DNA of 64,000 bases from Streptomyces sp. ERV7 (GTDB lineage Bacteria; Actinomycetota; Actinomycetes; Streptomycetales; Streptomycetaceae), in assembly GCF_001653515.1 (NCBI RefSeq), contig NZ_LYOY01000029.1:1240001-1304000 (forward strand), read 5' to 3'. The notes beneath the pieces were generated by a model. It saw nothing but the letters and a program-made list of their open reading frames with translations. It made no database searches and was not told the DNA's origin. The position numbers were made by a program, and so were the translations under genes. The first letter of the stretch is position 1. Each line of letters opens with the position of its first letter. Positions 43,921-52,475 of this stretch are shown piece by piece.

Positions 43921-44850
43921 ATGCGCGCTGTCGCGGTCCCGGCCTTCAGGGCCACGCCGGAAGTGATCCATGTCCCCAAGCCGCAGCCGGGCCCCGGCGA
44001 GGTGTTGGTGAAGATCGAGTACGCGGCCCTCAACCCCTTCGACTGGCAGGTCGCGGACGGCCTCCTCGACGGCCGGGTCCCGCACGTCTTCCCCCTGGTC
44101 CTCGGCGTCGACTTCGCCGGCCGTGTGGACGTGGTCGGGCCGGGCGAGAACCGGTTCGTGGTGGGCGACGCGGTGTACGGGCAGGCGGGGCGGCCGCCGG
44201 TGGGGACCGGAACGTACACGGAGTACGTGACGATGCCGCACGACGCGGCGATCGCCGGGGTACCGGACGGGCTCACGCTGCGGGCCGCCGCGGCCCTGCC
44301 CACGGCCGGGATGACCGCGCTCCAGATCCTGCGGGCGGGCGTGGCGCTAGAACCGGGCGACACCATGCTGCTCGTGGGCGCGGCGGGCGGGATCGGCAGC
44401 GCGCTGACCCAGTTGGCGGCGGCGCGGGACATCCGGGTCGTGGCGGTGGTGCGGGGTGACGAGCGGGAGCGGATGCGGGCGCTGGGCGCGGTGCTGGCGA
44501 TCGACTCCACCGAGCAGTCGGTGCGGGAGGTCTGCGGGCGGGCGGTGCCGGGCGGGGTGGACGCGGTGGTCGACCTGGTGTCGGCGGACGCGGAGGCCTT
44601 TGACGCGTACGCGCGGCTGATGCGGCCGGGGGGCGCCGCGCTGAGCACCCGGGGCGCGGCCCCGTCCGGCAAGGGCGTGAACATCCGCCTCACGGCGTCG
44701 GGCGCGCTGCTCGACGCGCTGGCGGCGGCGGCGGTGGCGGGCGAGGTGCACGTGCCCGTGGAGGCGGAATATCCGTTGGAGAAGGCACCGGAGGCGTTGG
44801 AGCGGAATCGGGTGGGTGGGGCGCGGGGCAAGACGCTGTTCGTGCCGTAG
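43921..44850 (+). CDS. NADP-dependent medium-chain oxidoreductase (quinone oxidoreductase-like), 309 aa
   Basis: Zinc-free MDR enzyme: N-terminal GroES-like domain with ALNPFDWQVADG, and a Rossmann domain with the nucleotide motif LVGAAGGIGSAL (about 141-152). Zinc-ligand cysteines are absent. ATG 43921 has AGGAGG 9 nt upstream. It is the rightmost gene of the inserted block and ends 11 bp before the hairpin of facing DnaA boxes. Confidence 0.9.
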   Translation: MRAVAVPAFRATPEVIHVPKPQPGPGEVLVKIEYAALNPFDWQVADGLLDGRVPHVFPLVLGVDFAGRVDVVGPGENRFVVGDAVYGQAGRPPVGTGTYTEYVTMPHDAAIAGVPDGLTLRAAAALPTAGMTALQILRAGVALEPGDTMLLVGAAGGIGSALTQLAAARDIRVVAVVRGDERERMRALGAVLAIDSTEQSVREVCGRAVPGGVDAVVDLVSADAEAFDAYARLMRPGGAALSTRGAAPSGKGVNIRLTASGALLDALAAAAVAGEVHVPVEAEYPLEKAPEALERNRVGGARGKTLFVP

Positions 44851-44861
44851 CGGTCGTGCCG

Positions 44862-44900
44862 GGTGAATCTTTATCCACACCCTGTGGATAAAGATTCACC
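44862..44900. promoter_or_regulatory. Perfect hairpin containing two facing consensus DnaA boxes
   Basis: The arms 44862-44879 and 44883-44900 are exact reverse complements (18 bp, 3-nt loop). Each contains TTATCCACA, the classic DnaA box (plus strand 44871-44879; minus strand 44883-44891). It is markedly AT-rich compared with its surroundings. As RNA it would end the oxidoreductase transcript; as DNA it could bind DnaA. Confidence 0.8.
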
Positions 44901-45998
44901 CCGAAGGGCGCGCTTCACCTGCGACCCGGTGACCGGCTGACCGCGCAGTTCCCCGCGCCCCTGAAAACCCTCGTCCACCTGCGGCCCGTGGAGGGTTGCT
45001 CGCGCAGTTGGGACGCGCATGCTGGTGTGGGTGTCGCGGTTGGAGTCCAGAGGGGCGCCGGGGACCAGGGGCACCGCGCCCCGGCGGGGCCGGCCGGAGG
45101 GGGCCGCGGGCTCCTCGTAGACCGGCTCCTCGGGCTCCTCGGCGTCCGGCTCGTCCACGTCCAGCGGCGGCATCCCCGCCACCAGCGGCAGCAGCTCGCG
45201 CAGCCGGGCGGAGAGCTCCGAGGCGCGCAGCCGGGAGGCCGGGGCCTTGGCGAGGCACTGGACCATCAGCTGCCAGAGCTCGTCGGGGATCCCGGGCAGC
45301 GGCACCACGGTCTCGGTGACGTGGCGGCGCAGGACCGCGCCGGGGTGGCCGCCGCCGAAGGGGGTGAAGCCCGCCAGCAGCTCGTAGAGGACCGTCGCCA
45401 GGGCGTAGATGTCGACCGCCGCCCTCGGCGGCAGGCCCTCGACGATCTCCGGGGCGAGGTAGTCCGGCGTGCCGATGATCCGCGTCGCCTTGGTGCGGCG
45501 CGGGGTGTCGATCAGCTTGGCCACACCGAAGTCGGTGAGCAGCGCGGGGTGCGCGCCGCCGGGGCCGAGCGGGCCCTGCATGTCCAGGAGGATGTTCTCG
45601 GGCTTGACGTCGCGGTGGACGACTCCGGCCGCGTGCGCGGCGGCCAGGCCGTCGGCCACGTCCGCGACGATCGCCACCGCCGCCTCGGGGGCGAGCCGGC
45701 GCTCGCGGTCGAGCCGGGTGCGTACGTCGGTGCCCCGCACCAGGTCCATGACCAGGGCGAGGTCGTTGCCGTCGACGACGAGGTCGCGCACGCCCACGAC
45801 GTTGGGGTGGTCGAGGCCGAGCAGCGCGGTGCGCTCCTGGACGAAGCGGCCGACCAGCTCCTGGTCGGCGGCGAGGTCCTCGCGCAGCAGCTTGATGGCG
45901 ACGGGCCCGTCCGGCCCCTCGCCTAGCCACACCGTGCCGGCGCTGCCCCGCCCCAGGATCTGGTGGGCGGTGTACCGGCTGCCGATATTCCGTGCCAA
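44871..45998 (-). CDS. pkaB: Ser/Thr protein kinase PkaB, C-terminus replaced (split gene), 375 aa
   Basis: Complete Hanks-type kinase domain (about 8-270): Gly loop LGRGSAGTVW, Lys36 in VAIK, HRDVKPEN with Asp130, DFG at 156-158 and GTPDYLAPE. An acidic linker follows (about 278-300). From about residue 330 (position 45009) the frame reads through a dispersed repeat and stops inside the DnaA-box hairpin; no membrane helix remains. The missing basic-membrane-acidic tail appears to be the end of the MocR gene at 40565-40755, next to prfB. TTG 45998 has GGGAG upstream. As read, a soluble kinase with about 45 junk residues would be made. The junk includes a rare TTA codon. Confidence 0.82.
   Translation of the reverse strand: MARNIGSRYTAHQILGRGSAGTVWLGEGPDGPVAIKLLREDLAADQELVGRFVQERTALLGLDHPNVVGVRDLVVDGNDLALVMDLVRGTDVRTRLDRERRLAPEAAVAIVADVADGLAAAHAAGVVHRDVKPENILLDMQGPLGPGGAHPALLTDFGVAKLIDTPRRTKATRIIGTPDYLAPEIVEGLPPRAAVDIYALATVLYELLAGFTPFGGGHPGAVLRRHVTETVVPLPGIPDELWQLMVQCLAKAPASRLRASELSARLRELLPLVAGMPPLDVDEPDAEEPEEPVYEEPAAPSGRPRRGAVPLVPGAPLDSNRDTHTSMRVPTARATLHGPQVDEGFQGRGELRGQPVTGSQVKRALRGESLSTGCG
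44943..45012. repeat. Dispersed GC-rich repeat at the right edge of the pkaB insertion
   Basis: The 19-mer gcgcagttccccgcgcccc is at 44943-44961 and a partial copy (tcgcgcagtt) at 45000-45009. They fall exactly where the kinase sequence stops resembling a protein, so the join may have formed in a repeat. Confidence 0.8.
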
Positions 45999-46123
45999 GA
46001 CTGCTCCCTCAGCGGCTGGCTGTGCACGCCGAGGCTACGCGGCCAGAAGGGCAACCTTCACTTCCGAGGGGGAAATCACCCCTGGGAAGTCGACAAATCC
46101 ATGAAGTCGGCGTCGTGTACGCC

Positions 46124-47845
46124 TCAATTGCCGCCGAGTTTGCCGAGCCAGCCCGACACCTTGTCGGCCGCGTCACCGATCGCCTGCCAGTAGCTCTTGC
46201 CCTCGGCCACCCAGTCCTGGAGCGGGGTCAGCTCCCAGATCAGCCAGCCCGCCACGAACAGCAGGACCAGGGTGAACAGACAGCCCTTGAGGCAGCCGAG
46301 CCCCGGAATCCGCATCGGGTTGGCGCTGCGGCGGCGCGGCTCGCGGGGTTCGCGCGGCGCCGGACCCTGCGGCTGCTGGGGCGCCTGCGGCGGCGCGTAC
46401 TGCTGGCGCTGCTGGTGCTGGGGCGGCGGCGCGTACTGCTGGTGCTGCGGGGGCTGTGCGTACGGCTGGGGCTGCTGCGGCTGCCGGTACTGCTGAGGCT
46501 GGGGCTGCTGCTGGCCGTACTGCTGCTGACCGTACGGCTGCTGGGGGTGCTGCGGCGGCCGCTGCTGCTGAGGCTGCTGCGACTGGCGGTGCGGGCGGCG
46601 GCGCAGCGGGTCCTCGGCGGGGTCCAGATACTGCACCTGCGTCTGCTCGTTGCGGTCGCGGGCCGCCTGGAGCTGGGACTGCCAGGGGTGCGGATCCTCG
46701 GGCCTGGCGCCCTGCGGGTCGAACTGGCCCTGGCCCTGCGGCACCGGCGGCAGCACGGCCGTCGGGTCGGCCGCGCCCCGGCTGGGCAGGACGGCGGTCG
46801 GGTCCGCGGCTCCCGGCGTGTTCGGCAGGTACGAGGTCGCCGCGTTCGGATCGTGCCCGCCGTACGAGCCCGCGTTGCTCGGCAGCACTTGGGTCGGCTC
46901 GGCCGCGCCGGGCGTCTCGGGGACGGGCGCGGGCGCCGGGTCGGGCGCGAGCAGCGCGCCCACGCCGTCGGCCGCCTCGACCTGGGCCGGGGTGGAGTGC
47001 ACCCCGATGCCGTCGGCCACCACGCGCAGGGCGCGCGCGAGGTTCTCGGCGCTCGGCCGCTCGTCCGGGTTCTTGCTCAGACAGCGCTCGATGACCGTCC
47101 ACAGCGGGGCGGGGACGGTGGTGGGGCGGCGCGGCTCCTCGCTCAGATGCCGGTGCAGCACCTCAAGAGCGGTCCCGCCGGCGAACGGCGGACGCCCGGT
47201 GACCAGCTCGTACATCAGGATGCCGGCGCCGTAGACGTCCACGGCGGAGGTCTGCGGGCGGCCCTCGGCGGACTCCGGCGCCACATACGCGGGCGTGCCC
47301 ACGAACTCGTGCGTACGGGTCAGGCCCGGGGAGTCGGCGAGGCGCGCGATGCCGAAGTCGGTGAGCATCGGGTGCATCGCGCCGCCGCGCTCGTCGAGCA
47401 GGACGTTGGCGGGCTTCAGATCGCGGTGGACGACGCCGTCGGCATGGCTGGCGGCGAGCGCGTCCGCGATCTGCGCGGTCAGCAGGGACGCGGCGACCGG
47501 GGTGAACGGGCCGTTGTCGCGCAGATAGCGGTGCAGGTCCGGGCCGTCGACCAGGTCCATGACCAGGGCGAGCAGATCGCCCTCGACGACGAGGTCGCGG
47601 GTGCGCACGATGTTGGGGTGCGTCAGGCGCAGCAGCACCGACCGCTCGCGCAGGAAGCGCATCACGACGTCGGCGTCGTTGGCCAGCTCCTCCTTGAGGA
47701 CCTTGATCGCGACGGTCTCGCCGGGCTGGCCGGCCACGGCCGCCTCGGCGCCCGCGGCCTCACGCTGGCGGGCGCGCCAGACGGTACCCGTGGCACCGCG
47801 TCCGAGCGGCTCCTCGAGCAAGTACTTGCTGCCTACCGGCCGCAC
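46124..47845 (-). CDS. pkaA: Ser/Thr protein kinase PkaA, membrane-anchored, 573 aa
   Basis: Kinase domain (about 7-275) with LGRGATGTVW, VAIK near residue 48, HRDLKPAN, TDFGIAR and GTPAYVAPE. A long linker (about 290-510) has three ADPTAVLP/EPTQVLP-like repeats, possible phosphorylation or FHA-recognition sites, and then Gln/Pro-rich repeats (YGQQQYGQQQ, PPQHQQYAPP). One membrane helix (CLFTLVLLFVAGWLIW, about 524-540) places a short C-terminal domain outside. GTG 47845 has GGGAG upstream. In S. coelicolor pkaA and pkaB are adjacent in this order. The FHA-domain gene on the other side is a plausible partner. Confidence 0.88.
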   Translation of the reverse strand: MRPVGSKYLLEEPLGRGATGTVWRARQREAAGAEAAVAGQPGETVAIKVLKEELANDADVVMRFLRERSVLLRLTHPNIVRTRDLVVEGDLLALVMDLVDGPDLHRYLRDNGPFTPVAASLLTAQIADALAASHADGVVHRDLKPANVLLDERGGAMHPMLTDFGIARLADSPGLTRTHEFVGTPAYVAPESAEGRPQTSAVDVYGAGILMYELVTGRPPFAGGTALEVLHRHLSEEPRRPTTVPAPLWTVIERCLSKNPDERPSAENLARALRVVADGIGVHSTPAQVEAADGVGALLAPDPAPAPVPETPGAAEPTQVLPSNAGSYGGHDPNAATSYLPNTPGAADPTAVLPSRGAADPTAVLPPVPQGQGQFDPQGARPEDPHPWQSQLQAARDRNEQTQVQYLDPAEDPLRRRPHRQSQQPQQQRPPQHPQQPYGQQQYGQQQPQPQQYRQPQQPQPYAQPPQHQQYAPPPQHQQRQQYAPPQAPQQPQGPAPREPREPRRRSANPMRIPGLGCLKGCLFTLVLLFVAGWLIWELTPLQDWVAEGKSYWQAIGDAADKVSGWLGKLGGN

Positions 47846-48253
47846 GTCATGCGCTCCCTGCTGGTCTGGCTGGATCCGGGTCTCCTCGGGTGTCCCCCGA
47901 GCCGCCCACTGTAGTGCCGCCGACTGTCACCGGGGCTGCGGCAACGGCTTCGGCGACTCGGGCCCGCACGCTCCGGCTGTTCGAAGGGAAGACGCCCACG
48001 TCGTACGGAAGGTTGCCGAACGGCCGTACCGAAGCGGGGTGAGCGATTCCGTCGAGGTGCGCAACCGGCCACTTTGCGGCCACATTTGCGTCGAGAGCCG
48101 ATCATTCAAGATCACTTGGAGGTGGGTGGCGGGCGTGTTGTCAGTGGCAGGTGCGAGGATGCCCTCAGCACGACATGTGTGCCTGGTGGGGGGAATCACA
48201 AGGGCCTTTCCCTCCGTGCCCGGCACCCCCGCGCAGAAGGGACCGCCGAGGCG
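47846..48253. other. Divergent control region between pkaA and the FHA gene
   Basis: About 400 bp without a supported gene. It must carry promoters for pkaA (minus strand) and for the FHA gene (plus strand). A sequence ttgtca near 48138 may be a -35 element, but no -10 at proper spacing is clear. Confidence 0.5.
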
Positions 48254-49072
48254 ATGCAGATCCGGCTGACCGTCCTCGCGCCGCGCAGCGGCCACGCTGC
48301 GGCGCGCGCCTGCGACGTGCTCGTGACCGCGCCCGCCGGGACCGCCCTCGCGGCCGTCGCCTCGGGCCTCGCCACGGCCGCGTCCGGCTCCGAGGTGTCG
48401 AGCACGGTCGTGCTCTACGCGGGCCGCGAGCGCCTCGACCCCCAGCGCCGGGTGCTCGGCGAGCCACCGCTGGTGGACGGGGCGGTGCTGTCCCTCTCCT
48501 CCCCGGCCGACTCGTCCTCGTACGCGTACGAGGAACACGAGGAGGCGGCCCCCGCCCGGCTGTGCGTCGTCGCGGGGCCGGACGCGGGCGGGGTCCATCT
48601 GCTGCACGGCGGCCAGATCCGCGTCGGCCGCTCGGCGGACGCGGACGTTCCGCTGGACGACCCGGATGTGTCCCGGCTGCACTGCGCGGTCACGGTCGGC
48701 GAGGGCGGCCGGGTCTCGGTGGCCGACCTCGGCTCGACGAACGGCACGCGCGTGGACGGCAGCCCGGTCGGCCCGCACCCGGTGCGGCTGCCGGTGGGCG
48801 CGCTGCTGCGGCTCGGGGAGTCCGCGCTGCGGCTGAGCACCGGGACCCCGTCCCCCCAGCCGCTGCCCACGGCGCCGGACGGGGAGGGACACGTCCGGGT
48901 GACCCCGGCGGGCTCGCCCCCGCAGCCGCCGTCGGGTCCGGTGGGGCACGCAGAGGGCACACCGGCGGCCCCGGCCGCGCATGGCGCGGAGACCGCGCGG
49001 GTGCCGTCCCCGCGCGCGTCGAGCGAGCCGGGCCCGGCCGGCCATGGGCCGACGACGCACAGCCGGCGATGA
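48254..49072 (+). CDS. FHA-domain protein, probably truncated, 272 aa
   Basis: The start MQIRLTVLAPRSG and a ubiquitin-like first domain (1-90) precede an FHA domain (about 112-205): IRVGRSADADVPLDDPDVSRLHC, then LGSTNGTRVDG, with the phosphothreonine-binding Arg, Ser and Asn residues. After residue 205 the chain is Pro/Ala/Gly-rich and ends abruptly. In other Streptomyces, as I recall, this N-terminus belongs to a much larger FHA-FtsK/SpoIIIE protein, so a deletion may have removed the ATPase part. ATG 48254 has GAGG just upstream. It may bind phosphorylated PkaA or PkaB targets. Confidence 0.75.
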   Translation: MQIRLTVLAPRSGHAAARACDVLVTAPAGTALAAVASGLATAASGSEVSSTVVLYAGRERLDPQRRVLGEPPLVDGAVLSLSSPADSSSYAYEEHEEAAPARLCVVAGPDAGGVHLLHGGQIRVGRSADADVPLDDPDVSRLHCAVTVGEGGRVSVADLGSTNGTRVDGSPVGPHPVRLPVGALLRLGESALRLSTGTPSPQPLPTAPDGEGHVRVTPAGSPPQPPSGPVGHAEGTPAAPAAHGAETARVPSPRASSEPGPAGHGPTTHSRR

Positions 49073-49128
49073 GGACGAGCCGCACCACGACCGCCCCCTG
49101 CCGGGGGTCCGGGGGTCGCCCCCCGGGA

Positions 49129-49173
49129 CAGCACAGCAACATCCGGCGGATGCGGCGGGAGGCCCGGCGATGA
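49129..49173 (+). pseudogene. Possible C-terminal stub of a lost sugar-ABC permease
   Basis: The frame QHSNIRRMRREARR then TGA ends with an ATGA overlap on the next permease gene. A basic tail of the type N-x-R-R-x-R is usual at the C-terminus of the first permease of sugar ABC operons. Only about 14 codons remain, so this is a tentative reading. Confidence 0.3.
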
Positions 49174-50048
49174 CAGTCGTGGGAGTCGTCAAGGCCAAGC
49201 AGTCCCTGCCCGCCCGGATCGCCGCCCGGGCCGGCGGCGGCGCGCTGCGCGTCTTTCTGATCCTCGTCGGCCTCTTCTGGCTGATGCCCACCGTGGGACT
49301 GCTGCTCTCCTCGCTGCGCAGCCCCTCCGACATCGCCTCCACCGGCTGGTGGAAGATCTTCAGCGAGCCGTCCCAGCTCACCTTCCACAACTACTCCAAC
49401 CTGCTGGACAACAGCACGATCACCGACTCGCTGCTGTCCACCGTCGTGATCACCGTGCCCGCGACCGTCCTGGTCGTCGTCATCGGCTCGTTCGCCGGAT
49501 ACGCCTTCGCCTGGATGGACTTCCCCGGCCGCGACTGGTGGTTCATGGTCGTGGTGAGCCTGCTCGTGGTGCCCGTCCAGGTCGCCCTCGTCCCGGTCGC
49601 CAAGCTCTTCGGAAAGGTCGGGATCTTCGAGACGACGGTCGGTGTCATCACCTTCCACGTCGCCTTCGGTCTGCCCTTCGCCATCTTCCTGCTGCGGAAC
49701 TTCTTCGCGGAGATCCCCCGGGAGCTCCTGGAGGCCGCGCGGCTCGACGGGGCGGGCGAGATCCGCCTGTTCACCCGGGTCGTGCTGCCGCTGGGCGGCC
49801 CGGCGATCGCCTCGCTCGGCATCTTCCAGTTCCTCTGGGTCTGGAACGACATGCTGGTCGCGCTGATCTTCGCGGACTCCAAGCACCCGCCGATCACGGT
49901 CGCCCTCCAGCAGCAGGTACGGCAGTTCGGCAACAACATCGACGTCCTGGCGCCCGGCGCCTTCGTCTCGATGGTCATCCCGCTGGCCGTCTTCTTCGCC
50001 TTCCAGCGCCAGTTCGTGTCGGGGGTGATGGCGGGCGCCGTCAAGTAA
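49170..50048 (+). CDS. Carbohydrate ABC transporter permease (MalG type), 292 aa
   Basis: Six predicted membrane helices and the EAA loop EAARLDGAGEIRLFTRVVLPLGGPA (about 188-212), which docks on the ATPase. The C-terminus QFVSGVMAGAVK is typical of the second permease in sugar operons. ATG 49170 overlaps an upstream TGA (ATGA), as if another permease once preceded it, but no binding protein or first permease is present. Without its partners it may be inactive. Streptomyces sugar importers usually use the shared MsiK ATPase. Confidence 0.88.
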   Translation: MTVVGVVKAKQSLPARIAARAGGGALRVFLILVGLFWLMPTVGLLLSSLRSPSDIASTGWWKIFSEPSQLTFHNYSNLLDNSTITDSLLSTVVITVPATVLVVVIGSFAGYAFAWMDFPGRDWWFMVVVSLLVVPVQVALVPVAKLFGKVGIFETTVGVITFHVAFGLPFAIFLLRNFFAEIPRELLEAARLDGAGEIRLFTRVVLPLGGPAIASLGIFQFLWVWNDMLVALIFADSKHPPITVALQQQVRQFGNNIDVLAPGAFVSMVIPLAVFFAFQRQFVSGVMAGAVK

Positions 50049-50164
50049 CCCGTTCGCACCCCGGCGCCCCAGGTCAAGTACCCCGCGTCAAGCGGGCGCC
50101 GCGGGTTTACCCCGTCTGCCGCCACCGGCGTAACCCGCTCGCGTCATTGGCCGTTCTACGGGCC

Positions 50165-52405
50165 ATGCCCCGGTTCAGCGTGATCGTCCCCGTGTACAAG
50201 GTCCAGGCCTATCTCCACGACTGTCTGGGCTCGGTGCTCACTCAGTCGTACGACGATCTGGAACTGATCGCGGTGGACGACTGCTCACCGGACGCGTGCG
50301 GCGCGATCATCGACGAGCACGCCGCCCGCGACCGCCGTGTCATCGCCGTGCACCTGGACACCAACACGGGCCTCGGCCCCGCCCGCAACGCCGGGCTCGC
50401 CCATGCCACCGGCGACTACGTGGTCTTCCTCGACGGCGACGACACCCTCACCCCGGGCGCCCTCCAGGCCGTCGCGGACCGGATCAAGGAGACCGGCGAC
50501 CCGGACGTCCTGGTCTACGACTACGCCCGTACGTACTGGTCGGGCGAGGAGGTCCGCAACAAGTCGGCCGCCCAGCTCGCCGAGGCCGGGCCCGCCACCT
50601 TCCGGCTCGCGGACCGGCCGGGCCTGCTCAAGCTGCTGAGCGTGGTGTGGAACAAGGCCTACCGCCGCGAGTTCATCGAGGAGCAGGGCTTCAGCTTCAC
50701 GCCCGGCTTCTACGAGGACGCGCCCTGGACGTATCCGGCGCTGATGGCCGCCGACGCGCTGACCACGCTCGACCGGGTCTGCGTCCACTACCGCCAGCGC
50801 CGCCAGGGCAGCATCCTGTCCACCACCAGCCGCCACCACTTCGACCTCTTCGACCAGTACGACCGAGTGTTCGCGTTCATCGACGCGCGCCCCGAGCTGG
50901 CCCCGCTGCGGCCGCTGATCTTCCGGAAGATGGCCGACCACTTCCTCACGGTGTTCACCACCCGGGTGCGGCTGCCGCGCGGCAGCCGCGCCGAGTTCTT
51001 CCGCCTCGCCCGCGCCCAGTACCGCCGCCACCGCTCGCCCGGCGGCGGCCCGCGCACCCTCCGCGTCCGGGTGCGGCACGGTCTGGTCCGGCTCGGCGCC
51101 CACCGCACCTATCTGGGCCTGGGGGCGCTCAGCGCCCTGCGCGCCCGCGCGGGCCGTCCGCTGCGCGCGCTCGGCCGCGCACTGCGCTCCGGAGTGCTTC
51201 AGTCGCACTACCGGATCCAGCGGCTGCTGCCGATGCGGGACGAGGCGGTCTTCAGCGCGTACGGGAACCGGGGGTACGCCTGCAACCCGGCCGCGATCGA
51301 GGCGAAGGTGCGCGAGCTGGTGCCCCGGGTGCGGACCGCGTGGGTGGCGGCGCCCGCGCAGCTGCACACCGTGCCGCCCGCCACCCGCAAGGTGGCGCCG
51401 GACACCTTCGCGTACTGGACGGCGCTGGCCCGTGCCAAGTACCTGGTCAGCAATGTGGAGTTCGACGCCCGCCTGGTCAAGCGGGAGGGGCAGGTGCTGC
51501 TCCAGACCCACCACGGCACCCCGCTCAAGACCGTGGGCCTGGACCTGATGGACCGCCCGGCGGCGGCCCGCGACACCGACTTCGCGGGTCTCGTCGCCGG
51601 CAGCGACACGTGGGACTACAGCCTCTCCGCCAACCTCCACTCCACCCTCACCTGGGAGCGCACCTACCCCTCGGGCTACACCACGCTCGCCTACGGCTAT
51701 CCGCGCAACGACGTGTTCCACGAGGCGAGCGCGGCGGACGTGGCCCGGCTCCGCGACGGCCTGGGCATCCCCGCCGACGCCACCGCCGTGCTGTACGCGC
51801 CGACCCACCGCGACTACCGGCGCGGCCAGCACCGCCCGCTGGACCTGGAGCGCGTGGCCCGTACGCTCGGCCCGGAGGTCGTGCTGCTCACCCGCGCCCA
51901 CTTCACGTACGGGGCGCCGCTGGCGGAGGAGGGCATCCACCCCCGGATCATCGACGTCAGCGGGCACCCGTCGGTGGAGCAGCTGTGCCTGGCCGCCGAC
52001 GCCCTGGTCACCGACTACTCGTCGCTGATGTTCGACTACGCCAATCTGGACCGCCCGATCGTCATCCACGCCGACGACTGGGAGGCCTACGAGGCGGCCC
52101 GCGGCACCTACTTCGACCTGCGCGCCTTCCCGCCGGGCGCGGTCGCCCGCACCGAGGACGAGCTGATCGACATCTTCGCCACCGGCCACTGGCGCGGCTC
52201 CCGCTCGGCCCAGCTGAGGGCCGCGTTCCGGGCCAGGTTCTGCCCGTACGACGACGGGCACGCGGCGGAGCGGGTGGTGCGGCGGGTCTTCCTCGGCCAG
52301 AGCGCCGGACTGCCGCCGTTCGTACCGGTCGAGGACCGCCGCCCGGCCCCGTCGGCGGCCCTGCCGGCCGACGCGGTCCAGCGGGAACTGGCCGGGCTGG
52401 TCTGA
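50165..52405 (+). CDS. Bifunctional GT2 glycosyltransferase and CDP-glycerol glycerophosphotransferase-like protein, 746 aa
   Basis: N-terminal GT2 domain (about 1-230): FSVIVPVYKVQAYLHDCLGSV, VDDCSPD, FLDGDDT and YEDAPW. C-terminal TagF-like domain (about 370-720) with catalytic His in HHGTPLK (449-452), YAPTHRDYRR and TDYSSLMFDYANLDRPI (about 615-632). It should add sugar and polyol-phosphate units to a teichoic acid-like wall polymer at the inner membrane face. ATG 50165. A paralogue follows after 70 bp in the same direction. Confidence 0.9.
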   Translation: MPRFSVIVPVYKVQAYLHDCLGSVLTQSYDDLELIAVDDCSPDACGAIIDEHAARDRRVIAVHLDTNTGLGPARNAGLAHATGDYVVFLDGDDTLTPGALQAVADRIKETGDPDVLVYDYARTYWSGEEVRNKSAAQLAEAGPATFRLADRPGLLKLLSVVWNKAYRREFIEEQGFSFTPGFYEDAPWTYPALMAADALTTLDRVCVHYRQRRQGSILSTTSRHHFDLFDQYDRVFAFIDARPELAPLRPLIFRKMADHFLTVFTTRVRLPRGSRAEFFRLARAQYRRHRSPGGGPRTLRVRVRHGLVRLGAHRTYLGLGALSALRARAGRPLRALGRALRSGVLQSHYRIQRLLPMRDEAVFSAYGNRGYACNPAAIEAKVRELVPRVRTAWVAAPAQLHTVPPATRKVAPDTFAYWTALARAKYLVSNVEFDARLVKREGQVLLQTHHGTPLKTVGLDLMDRPAAARDTDFAGLVAGSDTWDYSLSANLHSTLTWERTYPSGYTTLAYGYPRNDVFHEASAADVARLRDGLGIPADATAVLYAPTHRDYRRGQHRPLDLERVARTLGPEVVLLTRAHFTYGAPLAEEGIHPRIIDVSGHPSVEQLCLAADALVTDYSSLMFDYANLDRPIVIHADDWEAYEAARGTYFDLRAFPPGAVARTEDELIDIFATGHWRGSRSAQLRAAFRARFCPYDDGHAAERVVRRVFLGQSAGLPPFVPVEDRRPAPSAALPADAVQRELAGLV

Positions 52406-52475
52406 GCAGACCCCCTCCCGCCGCCGCTGCGTCCGGGCACCCCTTGCTCTCCCCCGGCCCCGAAAGAGGTATCCG

